This document shows positions 31,846 through 42,753 of a DNA stretch of 64,000 nt, piece by piece (the first letter of the stretch is position 1; the number at the start of each line of letters is the position of its first letter). The position numbers were made by a program, and so were the translations under genes. The notes under the pieces are model-generated. The model saw only the letters and a list, made by a program, of their open reading frames with translations. It was not told the origin of the DNA and made no database searches. Origin of the DNA: Corythucha ciliata (Eukaryota; Arthropoda; Insecta; Hemiptera; Tingidae); assembly GCA_038030265.1 (NCBI GenBank), contig CM075943.1, forward strand, positions 248,001-312,000, read 5' to 3'.

Positions 31846-34599
31846 AATATTAGTCGGTTTCTTTGTGACGGCAAAAAGGGGTTTTTAACATGACACTCAT
31901 GCACCGGGTTATTTATTCTGAGTCTTTAATTAAACAAAATTCAACAATCAATGGATCCTCACGTATACGAACACTGAAAATATAACTATGACAAATAACA
32001 GATTAACAACGCCTGAACTTCCTCGCGACCCCCTCAACCTGACTACGCCACCCGGTCATCAACCCCCTACACTACCCGACCTCGCCCGCGACGTGGTCCG
32101 TTGGAATATCCCACGGTGACCGTCGGCGAGTCCGACGGAGATCCCGACGGAGATTCCAACGGAACAATCCGAAATGAGGAGGAGGAGGAAAAATCATTTA
32201 TGGACCAGAAGCGGGAGGTATCCATGTCTGACACCGTATGTGTGGAGGACCATTTACGGCAGCTTCCCCCGTCCGTTCGTCCCTCACCCCGATAATTATA
32301 CTACGTCTGACTTGGTCACATATCGCGATATTATACATCCGACAAATGCTTCTCGTCGAGGATTCTCACAAATGCGGCCCTACAATACGACGGGGAGAAA
32401 GTATCGCACTTTACTATCACAGAATCAACCGATTGGAGGAGAGGGATTGACGGATTTGAGCCTTCCCGGGACACCTTGGGGATGTTGTTAACGACACCGG
32501 CAGTTGATAAGAAGGAAGAATTATTCAATCTGAGCTTTTTTGAGTTTATTTCTTGAATTAAGTGTTGACTTTGTTTTGCATCATTGTCATTTGATGCCGC
32601 CAGTTCTAACCGAGGGTAGCAATAATAATTGTGTTTTGTCGAGAGTGGATGTGGAAAAGTGCCCCTAAACTCAGATGTTTCCGCGACCCATGACTTTTCC
32701 GTAAAGCCCACGAGGACATTTATGTCATACCATCAAATTTTCAATATGTTCGTGGGATGGTACTGTGGAAAAGTATAAAAACCATATATGCTTTCATGAA
32801 AAAGCCAGGAAACCGCTGGAAAATTGTCAATAATTTTCCCCTTTACCATCTCCATTGTAGAAACTAAGCTGAGAAATACCGCATCGACAAGGAGCAAGAA
32901 ACCAGCTATTTAGCCGTGAAACAGTCGATTATGTCCGAAAATATGAATTTTCCTGTTCGAACCACAATAGAGGGCATACTTCCCCCTACACGCTTTCATT
33001 CGATCAAGAAACAGAAAAAGTTCCTGCTTGAATCACGCTTTTCCGCCAAAATACTTGCATTTGAAGCTCAGAAAGACTATTTTGACTAAACTGTGGAAAG
33101 TAACGACGTTGTGAGCGTTCAATGACTCTTGAAAATTATTTTTACCCAGGAAACCTAAAACCCCAGATGCTAAGTCTTGAGTCATGACTGTGTGACTGCG
33201 TCCACTTCCACCAAAAAGTCCGCTTGAAAACCATACCATTCGGCTGCAAGAAACATGGCATTTGAAACTGAAAATTCAATCGCCCAATCAATTTGTTTGG
33301 CAAATAGGTGTAGCTTCTGAATCTGGAAAATTTGCTCGTTTAGTCCCTTTTAATAGCCCCAAGCCCAAAAGGGGTGATTTAGCCTCAGTGATTTAGACCT
33401 ACACCGCTACGAGAAAAGGACAGTTTCAACTAAAACCCATCACAAATTAATTTCGACTTGAAAAATGTTTCTAAAATGGCGGGGGGGGGGGCCTAAAATA
33501 CTACTTACTATCATGAAACCCAGTAAGAAAAGTCTCGAAATCCTGCATGACCGCATTGAAAATACCTCCCAGTAAATTACTATGAGGAGAAGGGTGAGTG
33601 CCACGGATTTTTTGGGTTCCTCGTCGGTAATTCCTTAATTTTTCGTCCATGTTTTTAAATAATTTTCAGTAGAAATACCATTCAACAATATCTTAAGTTT
33701 ACCGCCTCTCCCTCACCACAAAAATACTCTGAGGCCACGAAACTTGCCGCAAACGCTGATTTCGCTTCGGCGAAGTACTATCAACCACCGCATTGATTAT
33801 TTTTCTCAGCAATTTGTCCTGGAACCTGTGAATTTTAACATTCATATCAGAAAATTGTCTATTCCTCCCCAGCATCAACTCTTTCGGTTCGCAAATGGAT
33901 TATTACCCGCGAAACTGATAACTTGGCGAAACTAGACCGTCAATGTCAGGATGGGTCGACATTTCCGCATACTTTTGGGGCGTGAACTTGGCCAGGTTAC
34001 TTTTACTTTTTATTCCGCGATCTTTTTAGCGTGAACTTGACCGAGTAACTTTCACTTGAATGCGGATATAACTGCGAACTTCTTTAATCAAATGTAAGCG
34101 GGGGAGGGGTTAACAAACTGTTCACGCATTCACAAGGCCGGCCCACTTCCCCCCCCCCAATTAATTGAGGAAGAATCTTCTTTTATTTTAAATAAGATTA
34201 TATCACTGAGCGTAGGGGGAAGGGGTAATAGGAAGACACTCTGAAGAACTGATCATACAGGATTCATTTTAAGGCCAAACTGTTGGTGCATTCAACTTTT
34301 TTATGTATACGTCTGTCCTGGTAAGAGCACGAAAAGAAGTGTAGACGAGCGCTCGAAAGGTCATTAACTTCAGTTTCATTTCAGTCCCCGTTTAAAAGGG
34401 AAAATATTATGACCTATCTAGTATCAATCTTGAATTGAATGTATTGTAGTTTTTTAACTATCGCCCGGTTCATATAAATCAGAGACGAGAAAGCTTCCTG
34501 CTCTGGTTATTTGGGATAGAAGAAGTCGCGTAGACAGACGGTTGCTCAAGTTCAGCCACTTAAGTAACCTAAGCTCGATTTTGCTTCCGAGCTACGGAA
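31846..34599. other. No gene recognised (2.7 kb)
   Basis: Sections near 32050-32460 are GC-richer and open on the plus strand (for example 32101-32295, with an Asp/Gly and Glu run), but no family could be recognised. The rest is AT-rich with several G runs. Confidence 0.5.
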
Positions 34600-34860
34600 G
34601 CATTGTTTTCACTTTCAGGAAATATTTTTTTCTTCTTCTTTAAAATCGAAATTTCCACTTGCATTTCACGTTTTATACCTTCCTGAACAATTTCGGTTTC
34701 GTGTCTGTCTGTCTCTCTGTCTGTCCGCAAATCCTTGTAACAAGCATATCTTCCATAGTTTTTATCCGAATTTGATGAAATTTTCAGGGAATATATGTGT
34801 TGGCTAGCAGAGGGTCCCCTATCAATTTCGTCAAAATCGTACAAGGGGGAGGGGGTGAAA
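34600..34860 (-). repeat. Dispersed repeat with a TGTCTGTCTGTC-type stretch
   Basis: Contains GTCTGTCTGTC..CTGTCTGTCC followed by AATCCTTGTAACAAGC and TTGATGAAATTTTCAGG. Repeats of this style are common in insect genomes. A short piece near 20400 resembles its left side (CGAAAATTTC, ACGTTTTATA). Confidence 0.4.
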
Positions 34861-35299
34861 AGCGAGGAAGCACTGTGCTATAATCATTAGCAGACGTTTT
34901 TTCATTTTATTTATTAATACAAGTTTTGACCGGAGGGCCAAGTAGCCGGGCCAGAGAAATATCAGAAATTAAAAGTTGAACGGTGGCTCTTTCGGGGTGG
35001 TTGAAGGTGAGAATAAGAGAAACAACCGAAAAGCGAGAAAAACCGGAGATCGGCAGTGGACGGTCCTCTAAAGGGAATTTACGCTTTAGTAAGTAGGTAT
35101 ATAAGATAAGATGAAGGGGAAGTTGCGCTTTAGTAAGTATATAAGATAAATCCCCTCAAGGGGAACTCACGCTTTAATAAGTATATAAGAAATTAATAAG
35201 TATTATATGACATGCCAACTTTAGATAGGAGGAGGAGTCCTTGACGGCGTGACCGCCGTTTATTTTATAAATTGAATGCGCGGAAAATGCACCCTAACT
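34861..35299. repeat. Short tandem-like AAGTATATAAGATAA units
   Basis: The phrase CGCTTTAGTAAGTA(GG)TATATAAGATAA, or a variant, occurs three times between 35083 and 35190, spaced about 45 bases apart. No gene is present. Confidence 0.55.
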
Positions 35300-35700
35300 A
35301 AACTTTTTTTCGCGTCACGTATGGCACCCGCAACGCAATCTTCGAGGTTCGCACAGGTCTTCTTCCATTCGGGACAATGGCTTCATATCCTTTGCGGAGA
35401 TACACCGCGACGGATAGCGGAGGCCGGGGCGAGTCCTCAGGCTATGACGACTTAGGCGTGCGAAGAGCTCGGACGGGACCGCTGACAGGATGCTGATGTC
35501 ATCTTCTAGACACAGTGATGGGGGGGGGGGACTAAGCCATGCGAGGAGCACTGATGAAGTTAACACGGGGTACCCGCGGCGGTTGGCGGGGGGCACTGGC
35601 ACAGAGATATTGTTCAGGAGAGCTGTTGGGCGGGGGCTGTGTCCGGCGTTGTCCCCAGGGGAAGAGAGGAGTTATTGTCTTATTGTCCTGTACAACTCAT
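35300..35700. other. GC-rich island with open frames, identity unknown
   Basis: This is much richer in G and C than its flanks, and both strands are open over more than 200 bases. The plus strand gives MASYPLRRYTATDSGG, and the minus strand gives SRMEEDLCEPRRLRCGC. Neither is recognisable. It could be an exon, a retroelement fragment or a CpG island. Nothing decides the strand. Confidence 0.3.
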
Positions 35701-35839
35701 AGCCGCCTTTTTTACCTACTATCGGACTTCAGGTGATCGTTGAGCAACCGGAAAAGACGAAGAAAATCTGGAAAAACCAATACTGCGGTCATCTTCGACC
35801 ATTGGAATTCTCGTTTTCCTCTTTGGCTTCATCCTCGTC

Positions 35840-35980
35840 GCCAAAACTGTAATGTATTAATTACACAAAAAAAAGACTCATACGAACGATTCGAATGCAC
35901 CAACAAAACTGTTTATTATTTTTATTTTTTTAAAAATAGAATCTTCCACCTGATTATGAAAATGGCGCGACTTCACAGAA
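35840..35980 (+). repeat. Uninterrupted copy of the host repeat (empty site)
   Basis: Continuous counterpart of 26790-26855 plus 27482-27545. The junction CTGTTTATTATTTTTATTTT has no insert, which defines the ends of the fold-back element. Confidence 0.85.
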
Positions 35981-36577
35981 GCGAAACGCGGTACTATATC
36001 TTAACAAGTTTTGTGAAACCGTTCTGTCATTGCGACCCTGTTTTGTGTGCGTGAACTAGCGACTCAAACAATATTCTGTGACTCTATTATTTCAATAGTT
36101 TTTTTATTCATAAATATTTTTTTCGTATCGACGTGTTTCTTTTTCCCAAACGCTACAAAAATCTAATAATACCGTAACATCTCTCACTCTATCAAGCAGT
36201 TTTGAAGAGTCTTAAGTCAGCCCTGACGTACAACATTAAGTGATGCAGAAGTGGGGGGGGGGGTGTTGTCGGGGAGGGTCTACACCACGACCCTTCTTCA
36301 TGACTGTAATACGTGTCAAGCCGACAAAGATTGGTTGGGTGGCTTATTACCATGGACTGAAGGACATTATAGATACAGATGTTCCTTAGTTGAGTTTACG
36401 ATAATAATATGTAGCGTGTCACACGAGGTGGCCTGTCAAAATTTCTCTATTCAACGTTGGAAATTCAATTTTATATGCGTATAAGAATGAAATTTTGCAT
36501 TCTGGTGAAGTGAAATGGTGTGATTAATGGCGTATAGTTCTTTTCCGTTATAAATTACCGATGTAGTGTGGAGGTGT
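35981..36577. other. No recognised feature
   Basis: AT-rich, with a 10-base G run near 36253. It abuts the segmental duplication. Confidence 0.5.
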
Positions 36578-37779
36578 GTGCGTATGGGGGAGAAGGGATT
36601 GGGATCGATGCCGAAAAACTCATCTAATTTACGCTCGAACTGTTCCAAATGGCTCTTGAGATAGGCTGAAACGATAACACGCTCTGACATTCCCCCTGCA
36701 CTCGCAGCCCCTCACCCCTACCTATATTCCATTCTCACCAATCAAACACGTCCAAATTCACCACCCTCTGTGTGCATTAGAACAGGGCATCAGTAGTTGT
36801 ATAGCCTGGATATGTGTTAACCTCGAAATAGTCTATTAACGGCGAAAGGATATAGATTGGCACAGGGAAAACTTCAAAATTGATAAGTGGTCCAGTTGAT
36901 AAAGTGTTGTGGTGGTGGTATGGGCGGGGAGAGGGTGCAAGAGAGATGGTTCATCACAACGATGATTATGTTTGGCAAACTCGAAGGGAGCGGGAAGTAC
37001 ATAGTCACTCTCCATAGTCAACCTGCAACAAAGCTGAAGTAAAAACGTGTTCGAGGTTATTCGATTCCACGACCCGTCGAGAGTAGTGCAATTATACCGA
37101 TCGAACTCAGGAAAATAATGGTTTGGTTTCCTCACGAATCCTACATTTCAGGTTTAAAAAATATATTTTTCAAGTTACAAGATATAATAAGTCCGGAAAA
37201 AGTAAAGCTCTATAAGTTCCTACGAGTACTGACAGTCGCCATGTTTGGTCCCCCCTGCATCGCCAGATGGATCCAGAGTCGGCTCAAGGAGGGAGCCACG
37301 ACCCCTTCCTGCCACCGCATCTATCAACATCACAACACACACTTTCTGTGGCAAAGATAGCTCTGAGTCTCTCAACATTAAATTATCGAAAATAAAAAGG
37401 AATCACATACGCCGGAAAAGTGAAAAAAAAAAAACAACAAATATTCAACAAATTAATATTGGACGTGAACTGACTGTCCAGCAAAAAGGTACCGACTCGA
37501 TGCTACCGTTTTTGGCCACTTATTGAACACGTTTCCATAAAGAGCCTCACGAATTGTCCGGAGAAGTGCAAGTACACGGTGTCCGGGAATTGGAGTAAAA
37601 CCCCAAACCAGGGTGGCTTGGGAGGTAGCAGGGGTGATTTAGTCACAAAAAAATGACCCAAACCAGGATTGTGCATTTTTCCCGCCCCGGCTTGATGCCT
37701 TGAAAGGCACATGACCGTGGTTAAGTTGGACGTGACGGCCGGGAAGTGACCCGACACGTGCGAGTCCTGGTTATCCTCG

Positions 37780-39017
37780 CCCCACTCCTCGTCAGCCGTG
37801 CCAGTTGGTCAAGGCTGGCACGTATGGACCGCTTGGCGGTGGGGAGTTTACAGGTGTAGTGTGGAACGAGGAGTGATACCCGTTGTTGATGACCTTGATG
37901 GTAGAATACCGGTTCTCAGAGACGGTGAACAAAGCGTGACAATGGTGCTTCAGCGTCGTTGATGGGGCGGTGTTAGACTCGGGGCCGAAATAAGCGCGGA
38001 AGAAAGGATTGCAGGGTCACCGTTGACTAAGAGACGGTACTCTGGGTATCCGAACCTGGCTGTGGTGGTTGGCCGAGCGTGTCTGCGGAGACGTTGTTGG
38101 GTGCAGTGCCGCGGCGATGGACCATGCGTTGGCGAAGGCCAGGAAATGAGACGCGGAGACTTTCGAAGGCGACGAGCTGGCTGGGTATGGATGTTATTCG
38201 CCATAGTGCGAAGGTCACTGAGCAGCGGGCACTGGAACAGCACGGTGTTCCGCGGACTCGGCCTCGCCACCGCATCGGCATCGCGAGCTGTCACGGCGGC
38301 GGTGGAAGTGGAGCTTCTCATTAAAGTTTCCACGGCCCCCGATAAAAGTTGAACAGCAGGGTAGCCCCCACCGAAGGCGTTCAGTGATGTTTGGGATGAT
38401 GTGTGTGTGTGTGTGGCGTTCTAGCTCGAGTTCTATCGGCAATACCCCAGCAAGGACGTGCAGAGATAGGAGAGCGATGGTGGAGTATACACGGAGGGTA
38501 GGTAGCAGGAATCTTCTATGGATGGTCCTCGCTGCTCGACGGTCGGTGGGACGAGCAGTTGGCCACCAGACGGCGCACGCGTAGGACACCTTAGCCAGGA
38601 AGATTGCCTTATAGTACTGGAGCCGCTTCTGGAAGGTAGGCTCCCATCCCTTGCCCGATATTCCCCTGAGAAAGTCGTACCTCGCCTGGATCGTCCTCCA
38701 GCCAGGTGCTGCGTAGGTAGGCCAGATCTCAAAATGATGACCCCGAGGTACCGCTCAGGGTGGACGAGTGGCATAGTGTTTCTCTGCGATGTTTGCAGGT
38801 GCCGTTAGTTCGGGAAATGTTGCGTTCCGCGAAGAATCGTTAGCGTGGACTTACCGTAATTGACTTGGAGTCGGCAGGAGTGGCAGTAGATCGCGACGAC
38901 AGAGTCCATTCGCGGCAGAGATGATAACTGCCAAATCGTCCACGAAGGCGGTGGCTGTTAGACCCTCGGATTCAAGCTCCCTGATGCATATGGACCTCGC
39001 TAGGCAGCTTGGGGGGC
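37780..39017 (-). pseudogene. R1/I-group non-LTR retrotransposon remnant (copy B)
   Basis: Counterpart of the remnant at 1200-2440, with the FVDD box at 38935-38946. In this copy the minus-strand frame 38215-38589 stays open through LHVLAGVLPIELELERH and on into the CRCGG...H cysteine motif. In copy A that stretch is broken by a small indel. The remnant is otherwise frameshifted and has no 5' half. Confidence 0.75.
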
Positions 39018-39237
39018 TTAGTACGAACGGTCTCCAAAAATGCGACAGGTGGTTTCCACGGACGCTGTTTAAGAGAGGGCAGAGGTAGGCAGCTGCCCTC
39101 CCATAGACTCGAAAGAGCAGATTTAGTGGGGCAGCGGCTCACCCACAGAAAGAAATCCTTCAGGATAACCAAATTTTGTTTCGTCGGCGCTCACATATCG
39201 ATGATTTGTGCCGCTCACAAAACGAATTTCGCTTGGG

Positions 39238-40060
39238 TGACATAATTCAAAGACCAATTTCTGGTCTACCTCTTTAATGCGTCGCTTCAGACAGGGGTTT
39301 TCCCTGAAGTCTGGAAGGTTGCGAGCGTGAGAGCGCTCCCTAAGGTCCCAAGGCCGCGGACCCCGGGGCGATTACAGGCCCATTTCGGTATTGCCATGCT
39401 TATCAAAGGTTCTGGAGAAGGTGGGTGCACAGGCAGATGATGGGGTACCTTAAGTCGAATGGACGTATCAAGCGTCATTAGTCGAGATTTAGAGAGGGCC
39501 ATAGTAAGCAGAGTGCGCTACTCAAGGTGGTGGACAGCGGGGAGGTAACAATAGTTGTTCAATTCGATTTTAGTAGGACATTCGACCGGGTAAATCGGCA
39601 GCCGGTTTGGGTTTCTCGAGCAGCGTCTTGCGCTGGGTAACCTCGTCAGGTGGTGGAGGATCCGGAGAGTGGGGAGTCGTCTTGGCTCATGCTTAAGTCA
39701 GACGGCGTGCCACAGGGAGCGGTCTTGGGACCTGATTTTCCTTTCTGTTATGTTGTCTGACGTTCCCGCTTGCTTTGAGACACTGCGGATACCATCTTTT
39801 CGCTGATGACCTTGTCATATAATGCTCGTGCAGACTGGCTGATCTGGCAAAGAGGATTTTGCGAGTGAATGATGACAAGTGTGATGGCTGTGTATTCATG
39901 GTCGATTGGTAATCATATGCCACTTAACATAGAAAAGACTCGAGCTATTGTCTTTGGGTCCAGATCGTTCGTCAGCCGTATCTATCCGGCGGCTCAGAAC
40001 CGCTTGCCTCGTGGACTGCCAGTCAGTTTTAAAGACGGTAGCTGACAGAGCACGGGGCAG
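39238..40060 (+). pseudogene. Non-LTR retrotransposon reverse transcriptase fragment (copy B)
   Basis: Counterpart of 2660-3480. It holds the same ordered motifs (DYRPIS, FDFSRTFDRVN, GVPQGAVLG, FADDLVI) with a slightly different set of frame breaks, for example an extra base in a G run near 39296 and another in a T run near 39738. This is a dead copy. Confidence 0.8.
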
Positions 40061-40299
40061 AGGGCGGCTGGGTATTGAGTTACAGAGTGAAATCTTCAGT
40101 TTTGAGTTAAAAAACGCCAGTTTTCAGTTAGAAAATGTTGGATTTTCACGTCTCTCCGACAGGTATAGAAGGTTAAAACCGATAGTTTTCCAACGGAGGT
40201 GTTAGTTTTTGACGGATGACGGCCTTTTTTGTGAATTTCGTTTTCCGGGAAAGAATTTGATGATTTAACGCGCAGATTCAATGAATTATAACAGTTCTT

Positions 40300-41032
40300 T
40301 TTGGCGTTTTCTCCGTTTCAACCGCGAATCCGCGGTTCCACCGTTTCCGCCGGTGGATTAGCTATTTGTCTCCATTTTAGCATGGATTTTGCCATGTTTC
40401 TCCATTTCAACCGTGAAGTAGCGATTTTTCTAAATTTTTGCCATAATTTATCGCATCCTAATTTTAGCGAGAAGTTGCCTCTGGAAACAGCGGTGACTTG
40501 CTATTGTCATTCTTTGGATGTTCTTAAAAGAACCACCAATTAGCAATTTTTCTTGATTTTAGCCGCTAATGAGCGTTCTTCCTAATTTTAGCCGCTAATT
40601 AGCGATCGTTCATACATTTCAGCCGTGAATTAGAGTTGTCCCTCTATTTTCACCTTGATTACCTAAAACTAACGCTTTTTCTAAATTTCGCCGCGGATTA
40701 GCGATTTTGTGCACCTTCTGCTACGAAATTACCTTCAGGAGCCGCGAATTGACGTTTTCTCAATTCTAAACTGCGAATTAGCGATTTTAGCCGCAAATTA
40801 GCAATTGTTCTCCATTTTAGCCGTGAATTAGCGATTTTTCATTCATAATTATTATTCGTTAATTAAATGCGCTTCTTTAAGTCATTTTTTCCCACTCTCG
40901 TTTTGCTAGACGCGCCTCTTGCTAGACACGGCGCCCCCGGGGCCTGGGCACTGTTCACGGCACTATGACAATATGACCGCTTGATTTTTCTAGCTAAATT
41001 ATTATTTAAGCCGAAGTTCTTATGTAACCGAA
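40300..41032 (+). repeat. TAGC-type array continuing past the duplicated block
   Basis: Plus-oriented units with GCGAATTAGCG(A)TTTT and TTTTAGCC occur up to about 40860, then a short AT-rich stretch that ends at the hAT-like element. This is the sequence missing in copy A because of the gap. Confidence 0.8.
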
Positions 41033-42744
41033 CAGGGGCGGACTGGGGTATCGAGGCACAGGTGGGGGGGGGGTGCCTCGGTTAAGGGGGCGCCAGCTTC
41101 AGCTTGTGTCTGATAAGGCAGGCCATTGACCACCCAACACAAGGACAAAAGTATATTTTCGGCCCTTCCCCCACCGTATTTTGACTGCATTCTCGACAAA
41201 TTTATCCACCAGAAGTTGTTCCACGGAACAGTCAGTTTTCTTCTTTGGCTGCACTGGGGACCCACGGCGAAGATCTTCAAGAGCCCCCCCCCCCCCCCAC
41301 AAGTTGAGTTTTCTCCACTTTAGCAGTAAATTAGCGATTTTTCCTACATTTTAGCACTGTTCTCAGTTCGAGCTGAAAATTAGAGTTTTCTTACGTACCT
41401 ATTTTCCTCAATAATAGCCTCAACATATCAGGTTTTTCCGAATTTAGGCCACAAATCGCTTTTTTTTTTGTTCACCATGCGCTGTGAATTAGCGCTTTTT
41501 CTCAATTTTAGCCTCATAGTTGCCTTCAGATGCCGCGAGTTGTCACATTTTGAAATTTTTCACAATTTTTGCCACGAGCAATTTTCCTGAATTTTACCCG
41601 CGAATAATCGTTTTTTTTAAATTTTAGCATCGTAGTAGCGTTTCTAACCCGTGAATTAGCAAATTTTCTCAATTTTAGCCACGAATTGGCGTTTTTCGCA
41701 ATTTTAGCTGCAAATTGACTATTTTTTCCATTTTTAGCCGCAAATTAGCTTTTTTCTTTACATTTTAGCACAGCGTTAGCAATTTTTTCTTACTTTTAGC
41801 TGTAGATCAGCGTTTATTCTCAGTTCGAGCATCAGCGATGTTTTTTAACTTTATAACCCCTATGAATTTGCCGATTTTCTCAATTTTAGCCACAAAGTTG
41901 CCTTCAGAAGGCACGAAGGCTAGAGTATTCAAGTTGGAAATTTTACCACAATTTTGTCCGCAAATTGGTGACTTTACTCAAGTTTAGCCGCGAACTATTA
42001 TTGTAAGTATGCGTTCCTAAAAAAAGTCAATTTTTTCCTATTCAACCTTTTTTAGGGCTGATAGTGGGCCCCTCACCCCTCCCTCGGTATACGCTACAGT
42101 TGGGCTGGGAGATTCTCTGTCTGAATTGACACATTTTTGGGCGTAATTGAACGTTTTTAGGGCCGAATTGTCAGTTTTTAGCGGGCAAAATTACCAGTTT
42201 TTAACCAAATAACGGTATTCCGTGACAATAAATCGGCTGGTGGGCAGGGCCCATGTGGTTTTTTGGGCATAAAACGTCAACTTTTTTAGCCAAATTTGAC
42301 CATTTCCGTTGTTAGATAGAGTCTACTAGTGCTTATGCGAGGTAATGATTTTAAAGGTTGGTAATAGAGCCAACATTGCGGTTTCTGGGCTGAAATAGGT
42401 ACACGATTTATAGCAACTCCAATCAAGTTAAAGGGGCTAAATTTCCAGTTTTATTCTTGAACAGCCAGTCAATTCTAGGAAAAAAATTAAAGTAATAGTT
42501 AAGGGGGGGGGGGAGTGATCCCGACGAAAATTGTTATTTCTGTCGCAAAAAGTCAGTCCCTGAATAAACGTCAGTTCCGCAGAGTCTCTTTTCTGCAACT
42601 CGATTTTGACGATTTCAAAAAGAGATATTCGTTTTTAATCGATTATTTATGAAAATCTTACGATGGTCTGAGAGAGGGGCGCCACGCCCAAGGGGCGCGG
42701 GGGAGGTTTGGACACCCACCCCCTCCCGGACCAGTCCGCCATTG
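41033..42744 (+). mobile_element. hAT-like non-autonomous element carrying a TAGC array
   Basis: Terminal inverted repeats CAGGGGCGGACTGG (41033-41046) and, on the other strand, CAATGGCGGACTGG (42731-42744): 12 of 14 match. Flanked by the direct repeat GTAACCGAA (41024-41032 and 42745-42753). The target duplication of 8-9 bases and the CA start suggest hAT. The interior has G runs at both ends, a plus-oriented array at 41310-42010, and GTCAGTTTTTAG-type units at 42110-42290. No protein is encoded. Confidence 0.8.
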
Positions 42745-42753
42745 GTAACCGAA

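Larger units (their letters stand above)
36578..40622. repeat. 4-kb segmental duplication, copy B
   Basis: Second copy of the block at 1-4034, in the same orientation. It continues without a gap into 40623-42250, which is more array sequence and suggests what may lie in the assembly gap after copy A. The sequence left of 36578 cannot be compared because copy A starts at the window edge. The R1-like frame is slightly better preserved here: a longer open minus-strand reading spans 38215-38589. Confidence 0.95.
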
